From: Zeugodacus cucurbitae
Taxonomy: Eukaryota > Arthropoda > Insecta > Diptera > Tephritidae
Length of the DNA: 64,000 bases
Assembly (NCBI RefSeq): GCF_028554725.1
Contig: NC_071669.1
Location: 55,213,001-55,277,000, forward strand
Direction: 5' to 3'
Shown here: piece after piece, positions 37,446-48,800 of the stretch
Layout of the letters: every line of letters begins with the position of its first letter
Numbering within the stretch: position 1 is the stretch's first letter
The notes under the pieces: generated by a model
Database searches by the model: none
What the model saw: the letters and a program-made list of their open reading frames with translations, nothing else
Told to the model about the DNA's origin: nothing
Program-made: the position numbers and the translations under genes

Positions 37446-38575
37446 GCTCAAAAAGCACAAAAATAATGTTTATAAACTTGTCATAAAAATAAATAGAAAT
37501 ATTTACTCCAATCCCTTACATCCCTCCTTACTCATTGCTGCGCTGCGATTTAGTGTGTAAAACATGTGTTGCTCGTTCAAGCGACATAAGCAACTACATA
37601 AAATAAGGATAATCTAAAGCACAGCGCGAGCAACAATTCTTACATAAATACCGTTATACATACAGCTACAGTTATATATTTTTTTCTTAGTCCTTCCCCC
37701 ACTGTAATGCAATTGCTTAGAAAGAAAGCAACGTAGACGCTTCAATACGCACATACAAACTAAGTTGACCGTCATTCGTTATAATGACTAGCAATTGCAC
37801 GGATGGAGCATACCGTTATTTTCGTTATTGTTGTGATTTTGTGAAGCGTGAAAAATGTCACAACTGAAAATGAAAATTTTTTGGGCACATAAAAAATGTG
37901 GCCAAAAGCAAAAGCGAAGAAGACCAAATTTACGCATCATAAACTGGATGAATATATATGTTTTTTATAAACTTGAATATATATAAACATACATTTACAT
38001 TTATATAGTAGCCCGCTTTAAACAACACTAACTGTTTGTGCGCTAGCAAATAAAAATACCAAAAGTTAACACAAAACAAACGCCAAAACAGCGTTAAAAG
38101 CATAAGCAGCATAAAGCGATTTCGGTTGAAAAATAAACTCAAATGCGGTAAACAACGGAAAAAGGGACAAACACGCCGCAATATGCTTGAACGCTCATAC
38201 GCTTATTGCTTAAATTGATTAGAAAACTGGCCGGTGGTCAGTAGTGAGCGGATTATGTGCTTATGTATTTTTGTAGATGTACATATATGCATATATCTAC
38301 TTAAAGTTGTACATATTTATATGTAAGTGAACTTTTGGAACACAGTTGGCTGTAAAATAATATTATGTTGCGTATATACAATAAACTACTTTTCTATTCC
38401 CAAATTTTTAAGCTCAAATGAAAGCTTTAAATACAAAAGTTTGAAAGGGAATAAAATACCGCTAATAGGGTTGCCATACTTTCAAAATTTACGAAAAACA
38501 ACAAGCATAAAACATTTATAATATCTGCATATTAGCAAACTGTTATCCACAGAAAGCTATTTTAAAATGAGTATA
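37446..38575. other. Non-coding sequence, no recognised feature
   Basis: Ordinary A+T-rich sequence. Nothing recognised. Confidence 0.5.
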
Positions 38576-38815
38576 AAACAAGTAAGGAAGGGCTAAGTTC
38601 GGGTGTAACCGAACATTTTATACTCTCGCAATTTATTGATGTAATTTTATAAAGACAACACAATTCGACCCATATATTCGGCATAAAGTTCAATAGAATA
38701 ACGAAAATCATCATAAATAGTATATGGGGACTGAGGTAATTCCTAAACCGATTTCACTCGTTTTCACCACCAAGATACAATGTATCGAAGACTATACGAT
38801 CACTTAATTTAATAT

Positions 38816-39744
38816 AGGGTGATTTTTTAAGAGCTTGATAACTTTTTAAAAAAAAAAACGCATAAAATTTGCAAAATCTCATCGGTTCTTTATTTGAAAC
38901 GTTAGATTGGTTCATGACATTTACTTTTTGAAGATAATTTCATTTAAATGTTGACCGCGGCTGCGTCTTAGGTGGTCCATTCGGAAAGTCCAATTTTGGG
39001 CAACTTTTTCGAGCATTTCGGCCGGAATAGCCCGAATTTCTTCGGAAATGTTGTCTTCCAAAGCTGGAATAGTTGCTGGCTTATTTCTGTAGACTTTAGA
39101 CTTGACGTAGCCCCACAAAAAATAGTCTAAAGGCGTTAAATCGCATGATCTTGGTGGCCAACTTACGGGTCCATTTCTTGAGATGAATTGTTCTCCGAAG
39201 TTTTCCCTCAAAATGGCCATAGAATCGCGAGCTGTGTGGCATGTAGCGCCATCTTGTTGAAACCACATGTCAACCAAGTTCAGTTCTTCCATTTTTGGCA
39301 ACAAAAAGTTTGTTAGCATCGAACGATAGCGATCGCCATTCACCGTAACGTTGCGTCCAACAGCATCTTTGAAAAAATACGGTCCAATGATTCCACCAGC
39401 GTACAAACCACACCAAACAGTGCATTTTTCGGGATGCATGGGCAGTTCTTGAACGGCTTCTGGTTGCTCTTCACCCCAAATGCGGCAATTTTGCTTATTT
39501 ACGTAGCCATTCAACCAGAAATGAGCCTCATCGCTGAACAAAATTTGTCGATAAAAACATTTCGAACCGAACACTGATTTTGGTAATAAAATTCAATGAT
39601 TTGCAAGCGTTGCTCGTTAGTAAGTCTATTCATGATGAAATGTCAAAGCATACTGAGCATCTTTCTCTTTGACACCATGTCTGAAATCCCACGTGATCTG
39701 TCAAATACTAATGCATGAAAATCCTAACCTCAAAAAAATCACCC
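38816..39744 (-). mobile_element. DD41D-type mariner deletion derivative
   Basis: The ends are inverted repeats: GGGTGATTTTTTAAGAG at the left and CTCAAAAAAATCACCC at the right. A TA precedes the left end (38814-38815); the right flank reads GTTA, so the target duplication is imperfect. It is 929 bases against about 1.3 kb expected, because an internal deletion removed the middle of the DNA-binding domain. A fragment with the same 5' end lies at 50614. It is nested inside a DINE-like element. Confidence 0.88.
38921..39633 (-). pseudogene. DD41D mariner transposase, catalytic domain intact, N-terminus deleted
   Basis: The original start at 39633 gives MNRLTNEQRLQIIEFYYQNQ and about 30 codons of the first helix-turn-helix. 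A deletion with frameshift then joins this to the catalytic domain. That domain is open for 217 codons (39574 down to 38921) and keeps all three acidic residues: Asp15 in FSDEAHFWLN, Asp108 in WFQQDGATCHTA and Asp150 in CDLTPLDYFLWG. The gap between the last two is 41 residues (D,D41D) instead of 34 in classical mariners; the first gap is 92. The C-terminus MDHLRRSRGQHLNEIIFKK is complete. Without the DNA-binding domain it should be unable to bind its ends on its own. It is the best preserved transposase in the window. Confidence 0.9.
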
Positions 39745-40963
39745 GTTATTACTTATAATTAGGTATATAGGATCTGGGGGAAGTTATGACCCGATTTTTA
39801 CCATTTCAGGTACAGAGAGAAACTGTTATAAGAAAAAAATTCAGAGGGAATGAATTACATTAAAATATCTGAGGGATTTACCTATATTTTCGGTGAAAAA
39901 TTAACCTTAGGCACTGAGTTCTTCATGTTTGATATCAGGGGCCTTGAAATGTCATGGTCCGATTTTGACAATTTTTCCACAAGTGATGTCACAGCTCAAA
40001 TACAGTATTTGTGTAAAGTTTTATTCCGCTAGCTTCATTGGTTCCTTATGAATACATTATAAAGTGAACGAATCAGATGGAATTCAAAATTGGGATATAT
40101 GGGAAGTAGACGTAGTTGTGAACCGATTTCGCCCATATTCCACCCGTGTCATCAGGGTGTCAAGAAAGTGTTATATACCGAATTTCATTGAAATCGGTCG
40201 AATAGTTCTTGAGATATAGTTTTTGACCCATAAGTGGGCGACGCCACGCCCATTTTCCATTTTGTAAAAAAATCTCAGTGCAGCTTTCTTCTTCCATTTC
40301 TTATGTAAAATTTGGTGTTTCTGGCGTTTTTCGTTAGGGAGTTAACCCACTTTTCGTAATTTTCAACCTAACTTTTGTATGGGAGGTGGGCGTGGTTATT
40401 ATCCGATTTCTTTCATTTTTGGACTGTATAAGGAAATGGCTAAAAGAAACGACTGCAGAAAGTTTGGCTTATATAGCTTTATTGGTTTGCGAGTTATATA
40501 CAAAAAAACTTATTTGAGGGCGGGGTCACGCCCACTTTTCCAAAAAAATTACATCCAAATGTGCCCCTCCCGAATGGGATCCTATGTTCCAAATTTCATT
40601 TTCATAACTTTATTTATGGCTTAGTTATGACACTGTATAGGTTTTCGGTTTCCTCCATTTTGTGGGCGTGGCAGTGGACCGATTTTGCCCATTTTCGAAA
40701 GCAATCTCCTCAGGGTGCCAAGGAACATGTGTTCCAAGTTTCATTAAGATATCTTAATTTTTACTTAAGTTATCGCTTGCACGGACAGACGGACAGACGG
40801 ACAGACGGACGGACAGACATCCGGATTTCAAATCTACTCGTCATCCTGATCATTTATGTATATATAACCCCATATCTAACTCTTATATTTCTTGGTGACA
40901 CAAACAACCGTTATGTGAACAAAACTATGATACTCTGTGCAACAGGTTGCGAGAGTATAAAAA

Positions 40964-41193
40964 GTAAAAATTTAAAGTCAAGTACCAGTAAAAAGCTAGA
41001 AACAAGATGCATATCTACAAAACAAAAATTAGAACAAAGTTGCCACGAATATAACATTTTAGAACAAAAATGTTTGAAAAAAAAAATTTTTGAAAAAAAT
41101 TTTTGAAAAAAAAAATTGATCCAAAAATTAAAAAATTTAGTTAATATAAACATTGTTTCAAAAATAACACTTATTTATTTATTTTACTGTATA
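40964..41193. other. A+T-rich spacer
   Basis: Poly-A and AAAAATT runs only, between the DINE-like element and the next MITE. Confidence 0.5.
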
Positions 41194-41307
41194 AGGTGTG
41201 TTCAAAAAATAACGGGAATTTTAATATTTCGTGGGTTTAGCGAATCCAACATTAATGTAGATGATGTAAAAAAAATCGAAAAGTCCCGTTATTTTTTGAA
41301 CACACTT
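41194..41307. mobile_element. Short MITE with GTGTGTTCAAAAAATAACGGGA ends (114 bases)
   Basis: The left end GTGTGTTCAAAAAATAACGG is matched by an inverted copy at the right end (CCGTTATTTTTTGAACACAC), a near-perfect terminal repeat of about 23 bases. The interior (about 65 bases) resembles the 5' interior of the mariner-like remnant at 62602-63054 (CGTGGGTTTAGCGAATCC against CACGGATTTGGAGAGTCC). It therefore looks like a deletion derivative of that family. No target duplication was made out with certainty. Confidence 0.8.
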
Positions 41308-41392
41308 CGTGAAGAAAATTCTAAGACATCATAGCACATTGCAAAAGATGACATTTATAATATATATAAAAAATAAAAAAAAATAAAATATA

Positions 41393-41858
41393 AAGGGTTT
41401 TTCAATAGGGTAGCTACAAAAGTAGACCGATAGGGTGAGCAAACGATGTCATTTTTCCCGCTCTTTTGACATTTCTCTTCAGTAAAGTTTGCCATTTCAT
41501 CTTGGATATCGAAAATCATGTTTGGTGAACGTATTATCTCACAAAATGGCTCAGTCAATTGGTGGCCTCTGTTTGTGTGATTTGACGCCGTTAGACTATT
41601 TCCTGTGTGGCTACGTCAAGTCTATGGTCTATGCCAACAAGCAAGCGACTATTGATGAACTTCGTACTAATATCGAACGTGAAATTGTTGCAGTATCGGC
41701 CGATTTATGCTTGACAGCCGTCGAAAATTGGGTTCTGGACTCTCTCCAAGTGTGCCCGTAGTGACCATATTACAACTTTTTTCTTGTAATAATTTAATAC
41801 TTAAAACTATTAATTGAAATTTAATACAGAAATATTGCGCCCGATATAATTTTTAAAT
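41393..41858 (+). mobile_element. DD41D-type mariner, large internal deletion
   Basis: The left end AAGGGTTTTTCAATAGGGTA follows a TA and is followed by GCTACAAAAGTAGACCGAT, as in the element at 11677-12587. The right end is decayed (TTGCGCCCGATATAATTTTT). At 466 bases it keeps the 5' leader and the last quarter of the transposase only. Confidence 0.78.
41522..41761 (+). pseudogene. DD41D mariner transposase pseudogene, C-terminal remnant
   Basis: The region reads like GERIISQNGSVNWWPL in one frame. It then continues in the frame ending at 41761 with CDLTPLDYFLCGYVKSMVY (third catalytic Asp present), IDELRTNIEREIVAVSADL and ENWVLDSL, before a premature stop. The deletion removed the start codon region, the DNA-binding domain and the first two catalytic residues. 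Confidence 0.82.
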
Positions 41859-41885
41859 TAATTTTTCAAGGAATTGCATTTAATA

Positions 41886-42404
41886 TGAGGTTGGCAAATA
41901 GCTTCCTTCCGCTTTTTTGCTCTTTATGCAATGCTTAATAAAAAGTGTTATAGTGATCGGATTAGTTCAAATATGCGACTTTTCATTCGAAAATCTCTTT
42001 CCATCTAGACGGCAACTTCATAATACCCCCTCGTAGAAGCCCCCTCCTTATTTGCGGGCAGCCTTACTCGGACAACCACTTTTCACAAGCCTCTACTGAG
42101 TTCAACTTTACACCATCAAAGGCGTTCGCCATGGACTGGAACAGGTGGTAATCACTTGGCGCTATGTCCGAGCTATATGGTGGATGCGATAAAACCTCCC
42201 ATCCGAGCTGCCGTAGCTTCTGACGAGTCATCAACGAAGTGTGTGGTCTGGCGTTGTCCTGGTGGAACACCACACCCTTCCTGGTGGCCAAATCTGGACG
42301 CTTCTGGTCGATCGCTTGCTTCAAGCGGTCCAGTCGTTCGCAGTAGATGGTAGAATTAAGCGTCTGGTCATATAGGAGCAGCTCATAGTGGGTGATTCCC
42401 CACC
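41886..42404 (-). mobile_element. mariner element, DD34D family, 5'-truncated
   Basis: The 3' part of the family seen at 8.2, 16.9 and 33.3 kb. The terminal repeat TGAGGTTGGCAAATAGCTTCC at the left is preceded by TA (41884-41885). The 5' half, upstream of the GWKGITHYELL-like block, is missing from about 42404. It begins only about 28 bases after the preceding mariner. Confidence 0.85.
41962..42404 (-). pseudogene. mariner transposase pseudogene (copy D, C-terminal half)
   Basis: An open frame at 42324-42064 carries RKGVVFHQDNARPHTSLM (second Asp) and SSDIAPSDYHLF (third Asp). These are 34 residues apart, which confirms the DD34D class. A stop at 42064 is followed by a further stop in the KEIF-AYLN C-terminus ending at 41962. 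The N-terminal half and first Asp are missing. The retained catalytic part is the cleanest sequence of this family in the window. Confidence 0.85.
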
Positions 42405-44052
42405 ATACATATAATGAAATGAATATAACCTAACATTTTTAAAATAGATGACAACTCATGTCAATATATTTATTCTATTACTATTTTTAAATCTCTTAAA
42501 AGGAGCAGCTTTCGCCACATATTCATTTTTAATAAGTGGGATTTAAATAAATCGAACCGTCATTAGCACGCTTGTCACGCAGACAATGCACGAAATTCGC
42601 TTAATTGACAAAATCATTAGAGATTTCGCTGCCACCACAGCAAATGCAGAGGATAATGCAATTCATATTTGTTATTTACTTGCTCATTAGCGCACACGCA
42701 TATAATTTATGCATCCCCCAATTTGCACAAATATTACATTGGCGTACCCGCAATAATTATAATAACTACATTACGACTGCACAGAATTGCCTGCGTCGCT
42801 TTGCCTATAACATAAATACATAAATATATGTATCGATTAGATTACTGCATAACTGTATTTATATTGCAATAATTTAGTTGCCATTTGCAATTGCAACTAC
42901 GCGCTGTTGTTCATTAAAATGAGCACATTACGCATACGCCATGCCGACACTTTATTATGCGCAGCGCAGGTTACTCATACGCCATGTGCTCTCACACCAC
43001 ATCAATGAGTTAGATTACGCATACGTCATGCTGTACGCAATGATACGTGTGTTTGCTGTGTTTGTGTGTGCGTTTGTGCCATAACAACATATTTTTCGGC
43101 GTTCAGCCATACATAACGGTAATTAAGTTATTTATTAAAATTGAATGCGAAGATAATTTGCGCTTATATCTTTTAATTAACGGTTATTATATATACTTAC
43201 TATACTTCATATACAAATAATTACAAAACTCAATTTGTTGCTTCATCAATTTAATCTGCCGCAAAATAAATGATATGGATTTATATAATATTCAAGCTCT
43301 CAACTCATGCATGCCCCCTGGTGGCCTATGACATAATTTGACAAATCATGCCAACACTCAGTAAGGCCATGTGTAAGGCTGGATTGCTTTGTTGCAAGCT
43401 GGATTTCAGCAATTACAAGCTTAATCTGCAATTATTGCAAAGTAAGCAACACAAAATAGTCATTATGAATTGAGAGATGAGCAATTGCTGATAACGGTAA
43501 TATTGAGGTTAGTTAGTTTATGTAATTGTATACTCATTTTGAGGCATACAATAGTATCAGCATCCTTGTTATACCTGCATTTGGCCACTCTATTATCCTT
43601 CAAACCCACAAAACACCAACAAACATGGTCAATTAATTGAGTTGTATTCGTACTCATGTGTGTAAATATATATATTTGTATGTATTTGTTTCGCAACAAA
43701 CATTTGGCTAAGCACCGGATTTCCGTGCTTAGGCTGCTCTGCGAGCTGCATGCGTGTATGTGTGGCTATTTATTGCCCGCAAAAATTTATTTCGCATGCA
43801 CACACACATTGTTTGCGCCGGCTAAACAATTGGTCGTAACGTGTGCGTAAACATGCAACGTGATTAGTCGCCGAAATGTGCGAACATTGGTTTTAATTAG
43901 TACTGTTAGTGCGTTTTCGGGTTCGGGTTCACGTCGATGAGGGCGGTCATGCAGGTCATGCAGTGTTAATAAGTTAAATAAATACGGTTAAGTAAGCAAA
44001 TACGTAGATTTTTACAGAAAAAGGTTGATGGGATATCTTTAGATGTATTTGT
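42405..44052. other. Non-coding sequence with a phased short motif
   Basis: No gene is recognised. It contains three copies of a 17-base TTACGCATACGCCATGC-like motif (listed separately) and a TGTGTTTGTGTGTGCG run near 43.06 kb. Confidence 0.5.
42928..43031 (+). repeat. Three phased copies of a TTACGCATACGYCATG motif
   Basis: TTACGCATACGCCATGC at 42928, TTACTCATACGCCATGTG at 42971 and TTACGCATACGTCATGC at 43015 are spaced 43 and 44 bases apart, about four helical turns. The sequence between them is not repeated. It could be a clustered binding site or the remnant of a short tandem repeat; the function is unknown. Confidence 0.7.
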
Positions 44053-45835
44053 ATACCCTGAACAGGGTATACTAAGTTTGTCACGAAGTTTGTAACACCC
44101 AGAAGGAAGCGTCAGAGGCCCTATAAAGTATATATATAAATGATCAGTATGTTGAACTGAGTCGATTTAGCCATGTCATGTAAAGCTCCGCATTTTACTA
44201 CATATCTTCACGAAATTTGGTGTGAGTTATTGCTCATAGAAATAATTTAATTTCCGAAAAAATTGTTCAGATCGGTTCACTATAGCATATAGCTGCCATA
44301 CAAACTGAACGATCGAAATCAAGGGCTTGTTTTTTACTTACTTTTTCTTACGTCTTTGGATTTGCTTAAACACATAGTTACTAAAAGAAATGCATCTGTG
44401 AAGGGTATTTGGGAAAGTGGGCGAGGCCCTGTCCCCTAATTAAGTTTTTTGTACATATCACGTAAACTACTAAAGCTATGTTATCCAAATTCTCCAGAGT
44501 CGTTTCTTTTAGGTATTACATACCTTATACAGCCCAAAAATGGAGGAAATCGGATTATAACCACGTCCACCTCCCATACAAAGCTTATGTTGAAAACTAC
44601 TACAAATGCTTTAATTCAGTAAGAAAAAGCATCAGAAACCCTAAATTTCTTTATAAGGTAGTACAGAAGAGCTATACTCCAATTTCTATAAAAAAATTTA
44701 AAAGCGCGTGGCTCCACTTATGGATCAAAACCATATCTCAGGAACTACTCGAGAAGTTTCAATGAAATTTGGTATATGATATTTTCTTAACACCCTGATG
44801 ACACGGGTGGAAAATGGGCGAAATCGGTTCACAACGACGACTATTTCCCATATAATACAATTTTGAATTCCATCCGATTCCTTCACTTTATAATGTATAC
44901 TTAAGGAACCAATGAAGACAGCGGAATAAAACTTTACACAAATAGTGCATATCATCTCTAGCTCACTTGTGAAAAAATTGTCGAAAACGGACAATAACTT
45001 TTCAAAGCCCTAGATATCGAATATGAAGAACTGAGTGCCTTGGTAATTTTTCACCGAAAATATCGGTAAATCTCTTAGATATCTCAATTTAATTCAGAGA
45101 AAATCGTTTTTTTTTTTCTAATAGTGTGTCTCTGTACCAAAAATGGTTAAAATCGGGTCATAACTTCCCCAGGCTCCCATATACCTAATTATTGGTTTGT
45201 CAAAATACGATGGGCTTAATATCTTATAAATCGGTTAATATGTGAGATATCTTAACCAAATTAAGTGAGCATATAGGCTTGGATATAGTGTACCTTGGTG
45301 GTAAAAATAGTTGAAATCAGTTCAGGAATTACCTCAGCACTCATATATATATAATTATTTTTGTCATTCTAGTGGACTTTATGCCAAATATATGGGTGAA
45401 ATTGTGTGTTATCTTAATAAAATTACATCAAAAATTGCTAGAGCAGCGTTTCCCAAATGCCGGGCCATCAAAATAAAATACCGGGCCGCAACATTCCCGC
45501 CTTGTTTTCAAAAAAATACCTACTATCGATCGATCGATGCATCGTAATATTCGTTAGCGGGTGATAGGGGCACGCGCGCCCGCACCTGTCACTCATCGCT
45601 GATGACTGACCTGAAGTTGAAACAAAAGAGCGAGGCGAAAGCTCAGCCAGAGAACCTAAAGATATAGAGAAGGTCCAAATTGAAGTCGTAAGCCATCTGA
45701 AATTATGTCATTATTTTTCCTTACAAGGACAGTGTGAAAATTACCGGGTCATGGCAAAACTAAGTTTGGGAAGCGCTGTGCTAGAGCATTAAATGCTCGG
45801 TGGCACCCGAACTTAGCCTTTCCTCACTTGTTTTT
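44053..45835 (+). mobile_element. Chimeric DINE-1/INE-1-like element (two families joined), with a nested hAT MITE
   Basis: The left part (44053-44408) belongs to the family that starts with the palindrome ATACCCTGAACAGGGTAT and has GTCGATTTAGCCATG, as at 57309. At about 44408, just after GTGAAGGGTAT, it switches to the other DINE-like family in the same orientation. That part continues to its normal tail (GGCACCCGAACTTAGCC, then CACTTGTTTTT) at 45835. Each outer end is thus an intact end of a different family. A 335-base hAT MITE is inserted near the tail. Confidence 0.75.
45444..45778. mobile_element. hAT-type MITE with perfect 8-bp target duplication (335 bases)
   Basis: It starts CAGCGTTTCCCAAATGCC and ends TTTGGGAAGCGCTG, inverted repeats of the CAG...CTG kind seen in hAT elements. 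The flanks are identical 8-mers TGCTAGAG at 45436-45443 and 45779-45786. The pre-insertion site reads through as the normal DINE tail sequence. No reading frame is present, so it is non-autonomous. The intact 8-bp duplication suggests a fairly young insertion. Confidence 0.93.
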
Positions 45836-48800
45836 ATACAGATTTGCTTTAATATTAATTTTACGAATACTCATAATTGCCTCAGTTCGAATTTAGATAT
45901 TCAGCATTTATGATTTACAACATCATTAATAGAATATTCATGCTATTCCTCTTCAGCGCACTAATTACTGCATACCACAGCACATATTGCGATAGAGAAC
46001 CCAACAAAAACATACAACACTACAACAACCAACAAGGCAAATAGTATCAACATGTGTTAATTTGATGATTAATTGTCTGTAATACACACACGTGTATCTT
46101 TTCTTATGAATAATAATAATAACTCACATATATTACATAATTAAGCAAATGTAACAGCCAATAGCTAACTTGCTTGCTTGGAATTACACCGCATTACTTA
46201 GATAATTATGAGGCATTTCAAATATGGCTAGCAATAATGCGCATATATCAACTCAGGCGCGCATAAAACATTAACTAAATGCGTTTATGCCACACCAACT
46301 AGAGTAAATATATTTAATTTAATTATTGGTAATAATAATTTCAATGATTAATGCGCATTACAACACCTTCTATGTACTCATTACTCCGTTATTTAATAAA
46401 TATTTACATTCCATGAGCAATTACTGCACATAACGGCACTTGAAACGCGCAAAATATCGAGTATTTATTTTTCCAAAACATACTAATTACCGTTTTGCGT
46501 GCTTGATTATTTAATATTGACAGGATATTGCTAATGCGTGAGTGCGCGCACGAACACGTGCGCATTTGGTAATCAGCGGTTTGGATACAAATATTAGTTT
46601 ACAATTATGTGGAAAAATAAATACAACAAAATTTGCTAAATATATATAAAATATAAATTTGTATGTTTGTCAGCTAGTTTGTTTACCAATAATGAGTTTT
46701 AGCTTAATGTGTGTGTGGGGAGGCAAAATTAGTGGGCTCATAAATTATGTAAATAACCTATGTACCGCCAAGCAAATAATATCGATCAATTGCGTAAACA
46801 TGTTGTGGTTGTTTTTCAAACGAAATAATATTACAACAATTGCGGAAACAGAACATGAAGTTTTCCCACTTTGCGTGTAGAATACTTATCACAACTACAC
46901 TTTACAACCTCAACTAAGCCGGAAATAATTTCAAACAGCTGAAATTCCAACTTAAACTCGAATTTATTTGGGTTTTTTTGTTTAATATTGAACACTACTC
47001 ACAATACAATTTTTCCTAAATATCTTTAAACTTGTCTTGGCCACACTTTTCCGCTACTTTAAAAGTTCATAAGTTCACTTTCTGGAGTTATTTAAATACA
47101 TAGTTGATACAACTTATCATGTTTTTAATGAACATAAAATCTTAAACTCGAGTTTAAGGCACTTCAGGAACAAAGTAGAATTTATAATAAATTTATTAAG
47201 CGAGTAAATAATATATTTCGGCAGTATTGCCAACACAAATTTGGTAAATTTAGCTAATTGGCCGAAATTTTTATGCTTTGCTAATTTGCATTAAAATTGA
47301 TCTAATGCGCAAGTTGATGCAGATTAAGCCCGCTAATGCAAATTAACGCTCCCATCTGTCAAGGCTAGTAAATTTCAAAAAAATAATGGGCATAATCATT
47401 GAACTCGCAGCGAATTCGATTTCGATACGAGATTCCGTCCATAAACTGCTTTACCACAAATTGTGTACGTAAAACTGTTTTTATCGACCTTTATCGACAA
47501 ATTTGATAAAGTTCTGTGCTTTTTGCTTTGTTAAACAAATATTAAAACTGACCTTTAACTATTGTGAAATTTCTTTCAAACAAATATTTAGCTCGTCTGA
47601 GGCTTTTTCTTTGATAAAATTCTTTCGATATTTCGAGAGCGCAAATTATATCGCTTTTAAGCATCTTTAAGTTAATTTGTTAGTATGTTTTTGTCTCTTG
47701 TCTCAAAAATACCCAATTAAAATATAATTTAGTCCGTCATCAGTAATTATTAACATAAAAAACTCCAAATGGTGTACTTATTTCAAATTTCTGCAACTCA
47801 TACACCAACGGATAGATTTCGACCAAAATTTTGATTTTGCGGATTCAATGATTTCGTAATTAGCGACATCTATTAGCCATGAAATGTATTTTTTCCAGTC
47901 GGTAAGTGAGCTCGATGTGATCGTAAACTTTATTTTCTATACGATTTCAATAATTCCTACGTAAAATTTTTCGATCAAACTGATTCAATAATTAGGCCCA
48001 ATAATTTTACCGAAACAGAACAGATACATATACCAATTTTCAAAAAAATCATGAGAATTTCGAACAAACCATAAAAATGTAATGAAGCATCATGAAGGGA
48101 GAGAGTTTTCAGAATAAAAGATTTGATGTATCGAGATTCTAACTAGAACTACAATCAAGAGAAAATCCGAGGCGTTCTCTATTATTTACTGTGTTCTCAA
48201 CATACTCTTGTGGTAAAATTTTTTATACAGAAGAATTTGATTCCAAAAATCTTTTATTCTAAGTAATATATATTCTGGTTAGGGTAGTCCAGTTTTGAAC
48301 TGATAATGGAAATTGTCAAGAGTCTTACAATTAGATCGGTACTCAATATTTCTCAAGTAGATATTAAAATTTCTTAATTCTCATGACTTGAATGACATGA
48401 AGGCTTTTGGTTATGGACCAACGATTATAAAAGTTAATTTATAAAGTAAAGAGTAATGTTGGGTTAGGTGCGAATCCGCAATGTTATATTACACAAGAGT
48501 CTCTAAAAAGATTACAGAGATCTACTGTTTCCCCTTCTGGAGACAGTTTTCAAACGCCTCTTAAGAACTTTTCTTTCAAACACTAGAGAAATTCGATTGA
48601 ATCTATAAATACTTCGTAAGTTGTGTATTATTTTATATTCCTGAGGGACGATCTAGTAAAAACTGGTATAGTGAATCTGTATTATAATCAGTTATTATCC
48701 TATAATTATATCAAAACTAGTTTTACTGAGCAAATGAAGTGAAAAGGGGTGTTTACCTTTGGAGACTTGAGGAAGACGGAAAATTGTATATTAAATTTAT

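Larger units (their letters stand above)
38576..40963 (-). mobile_element. DINE-1/INE-1-like element, interrupted by a DD41D mariner
   Basis: Both ends are present. On + the left end has AAACAAGTAAGGAAGGGC, GTTCGGGTGTAACCGAAC and TTTATACTCTCGCAA. The right end has the GACAGACGGACAGACGGAC array (about 40.79 kb), ATTTATGTATATATAACC and GTTGCGAGAGTATAAAA. Without the 929-base insertion at 38816-39744 the element would be about 1.46 kb, like the 25.6-kb copy. Some DINE sequence beside the insertion is absent compared with that copy, so there was also a deletion or an alternative structure there. Confidence 0.85.

Noticed and set aside
26849..40821. GACGGACAGAC repeats as possible independent satellites
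   Set aside because: They lie at the same place inside DINE-like elements and are their normal internal array.
33263..42404. The two half mariners at 33.3 and 41.9 kb as one element split by an insertion
   Set aside because: They overlap by about 85 bases around the TLNSTIYCEQL region, so they are two separately truncated copies.
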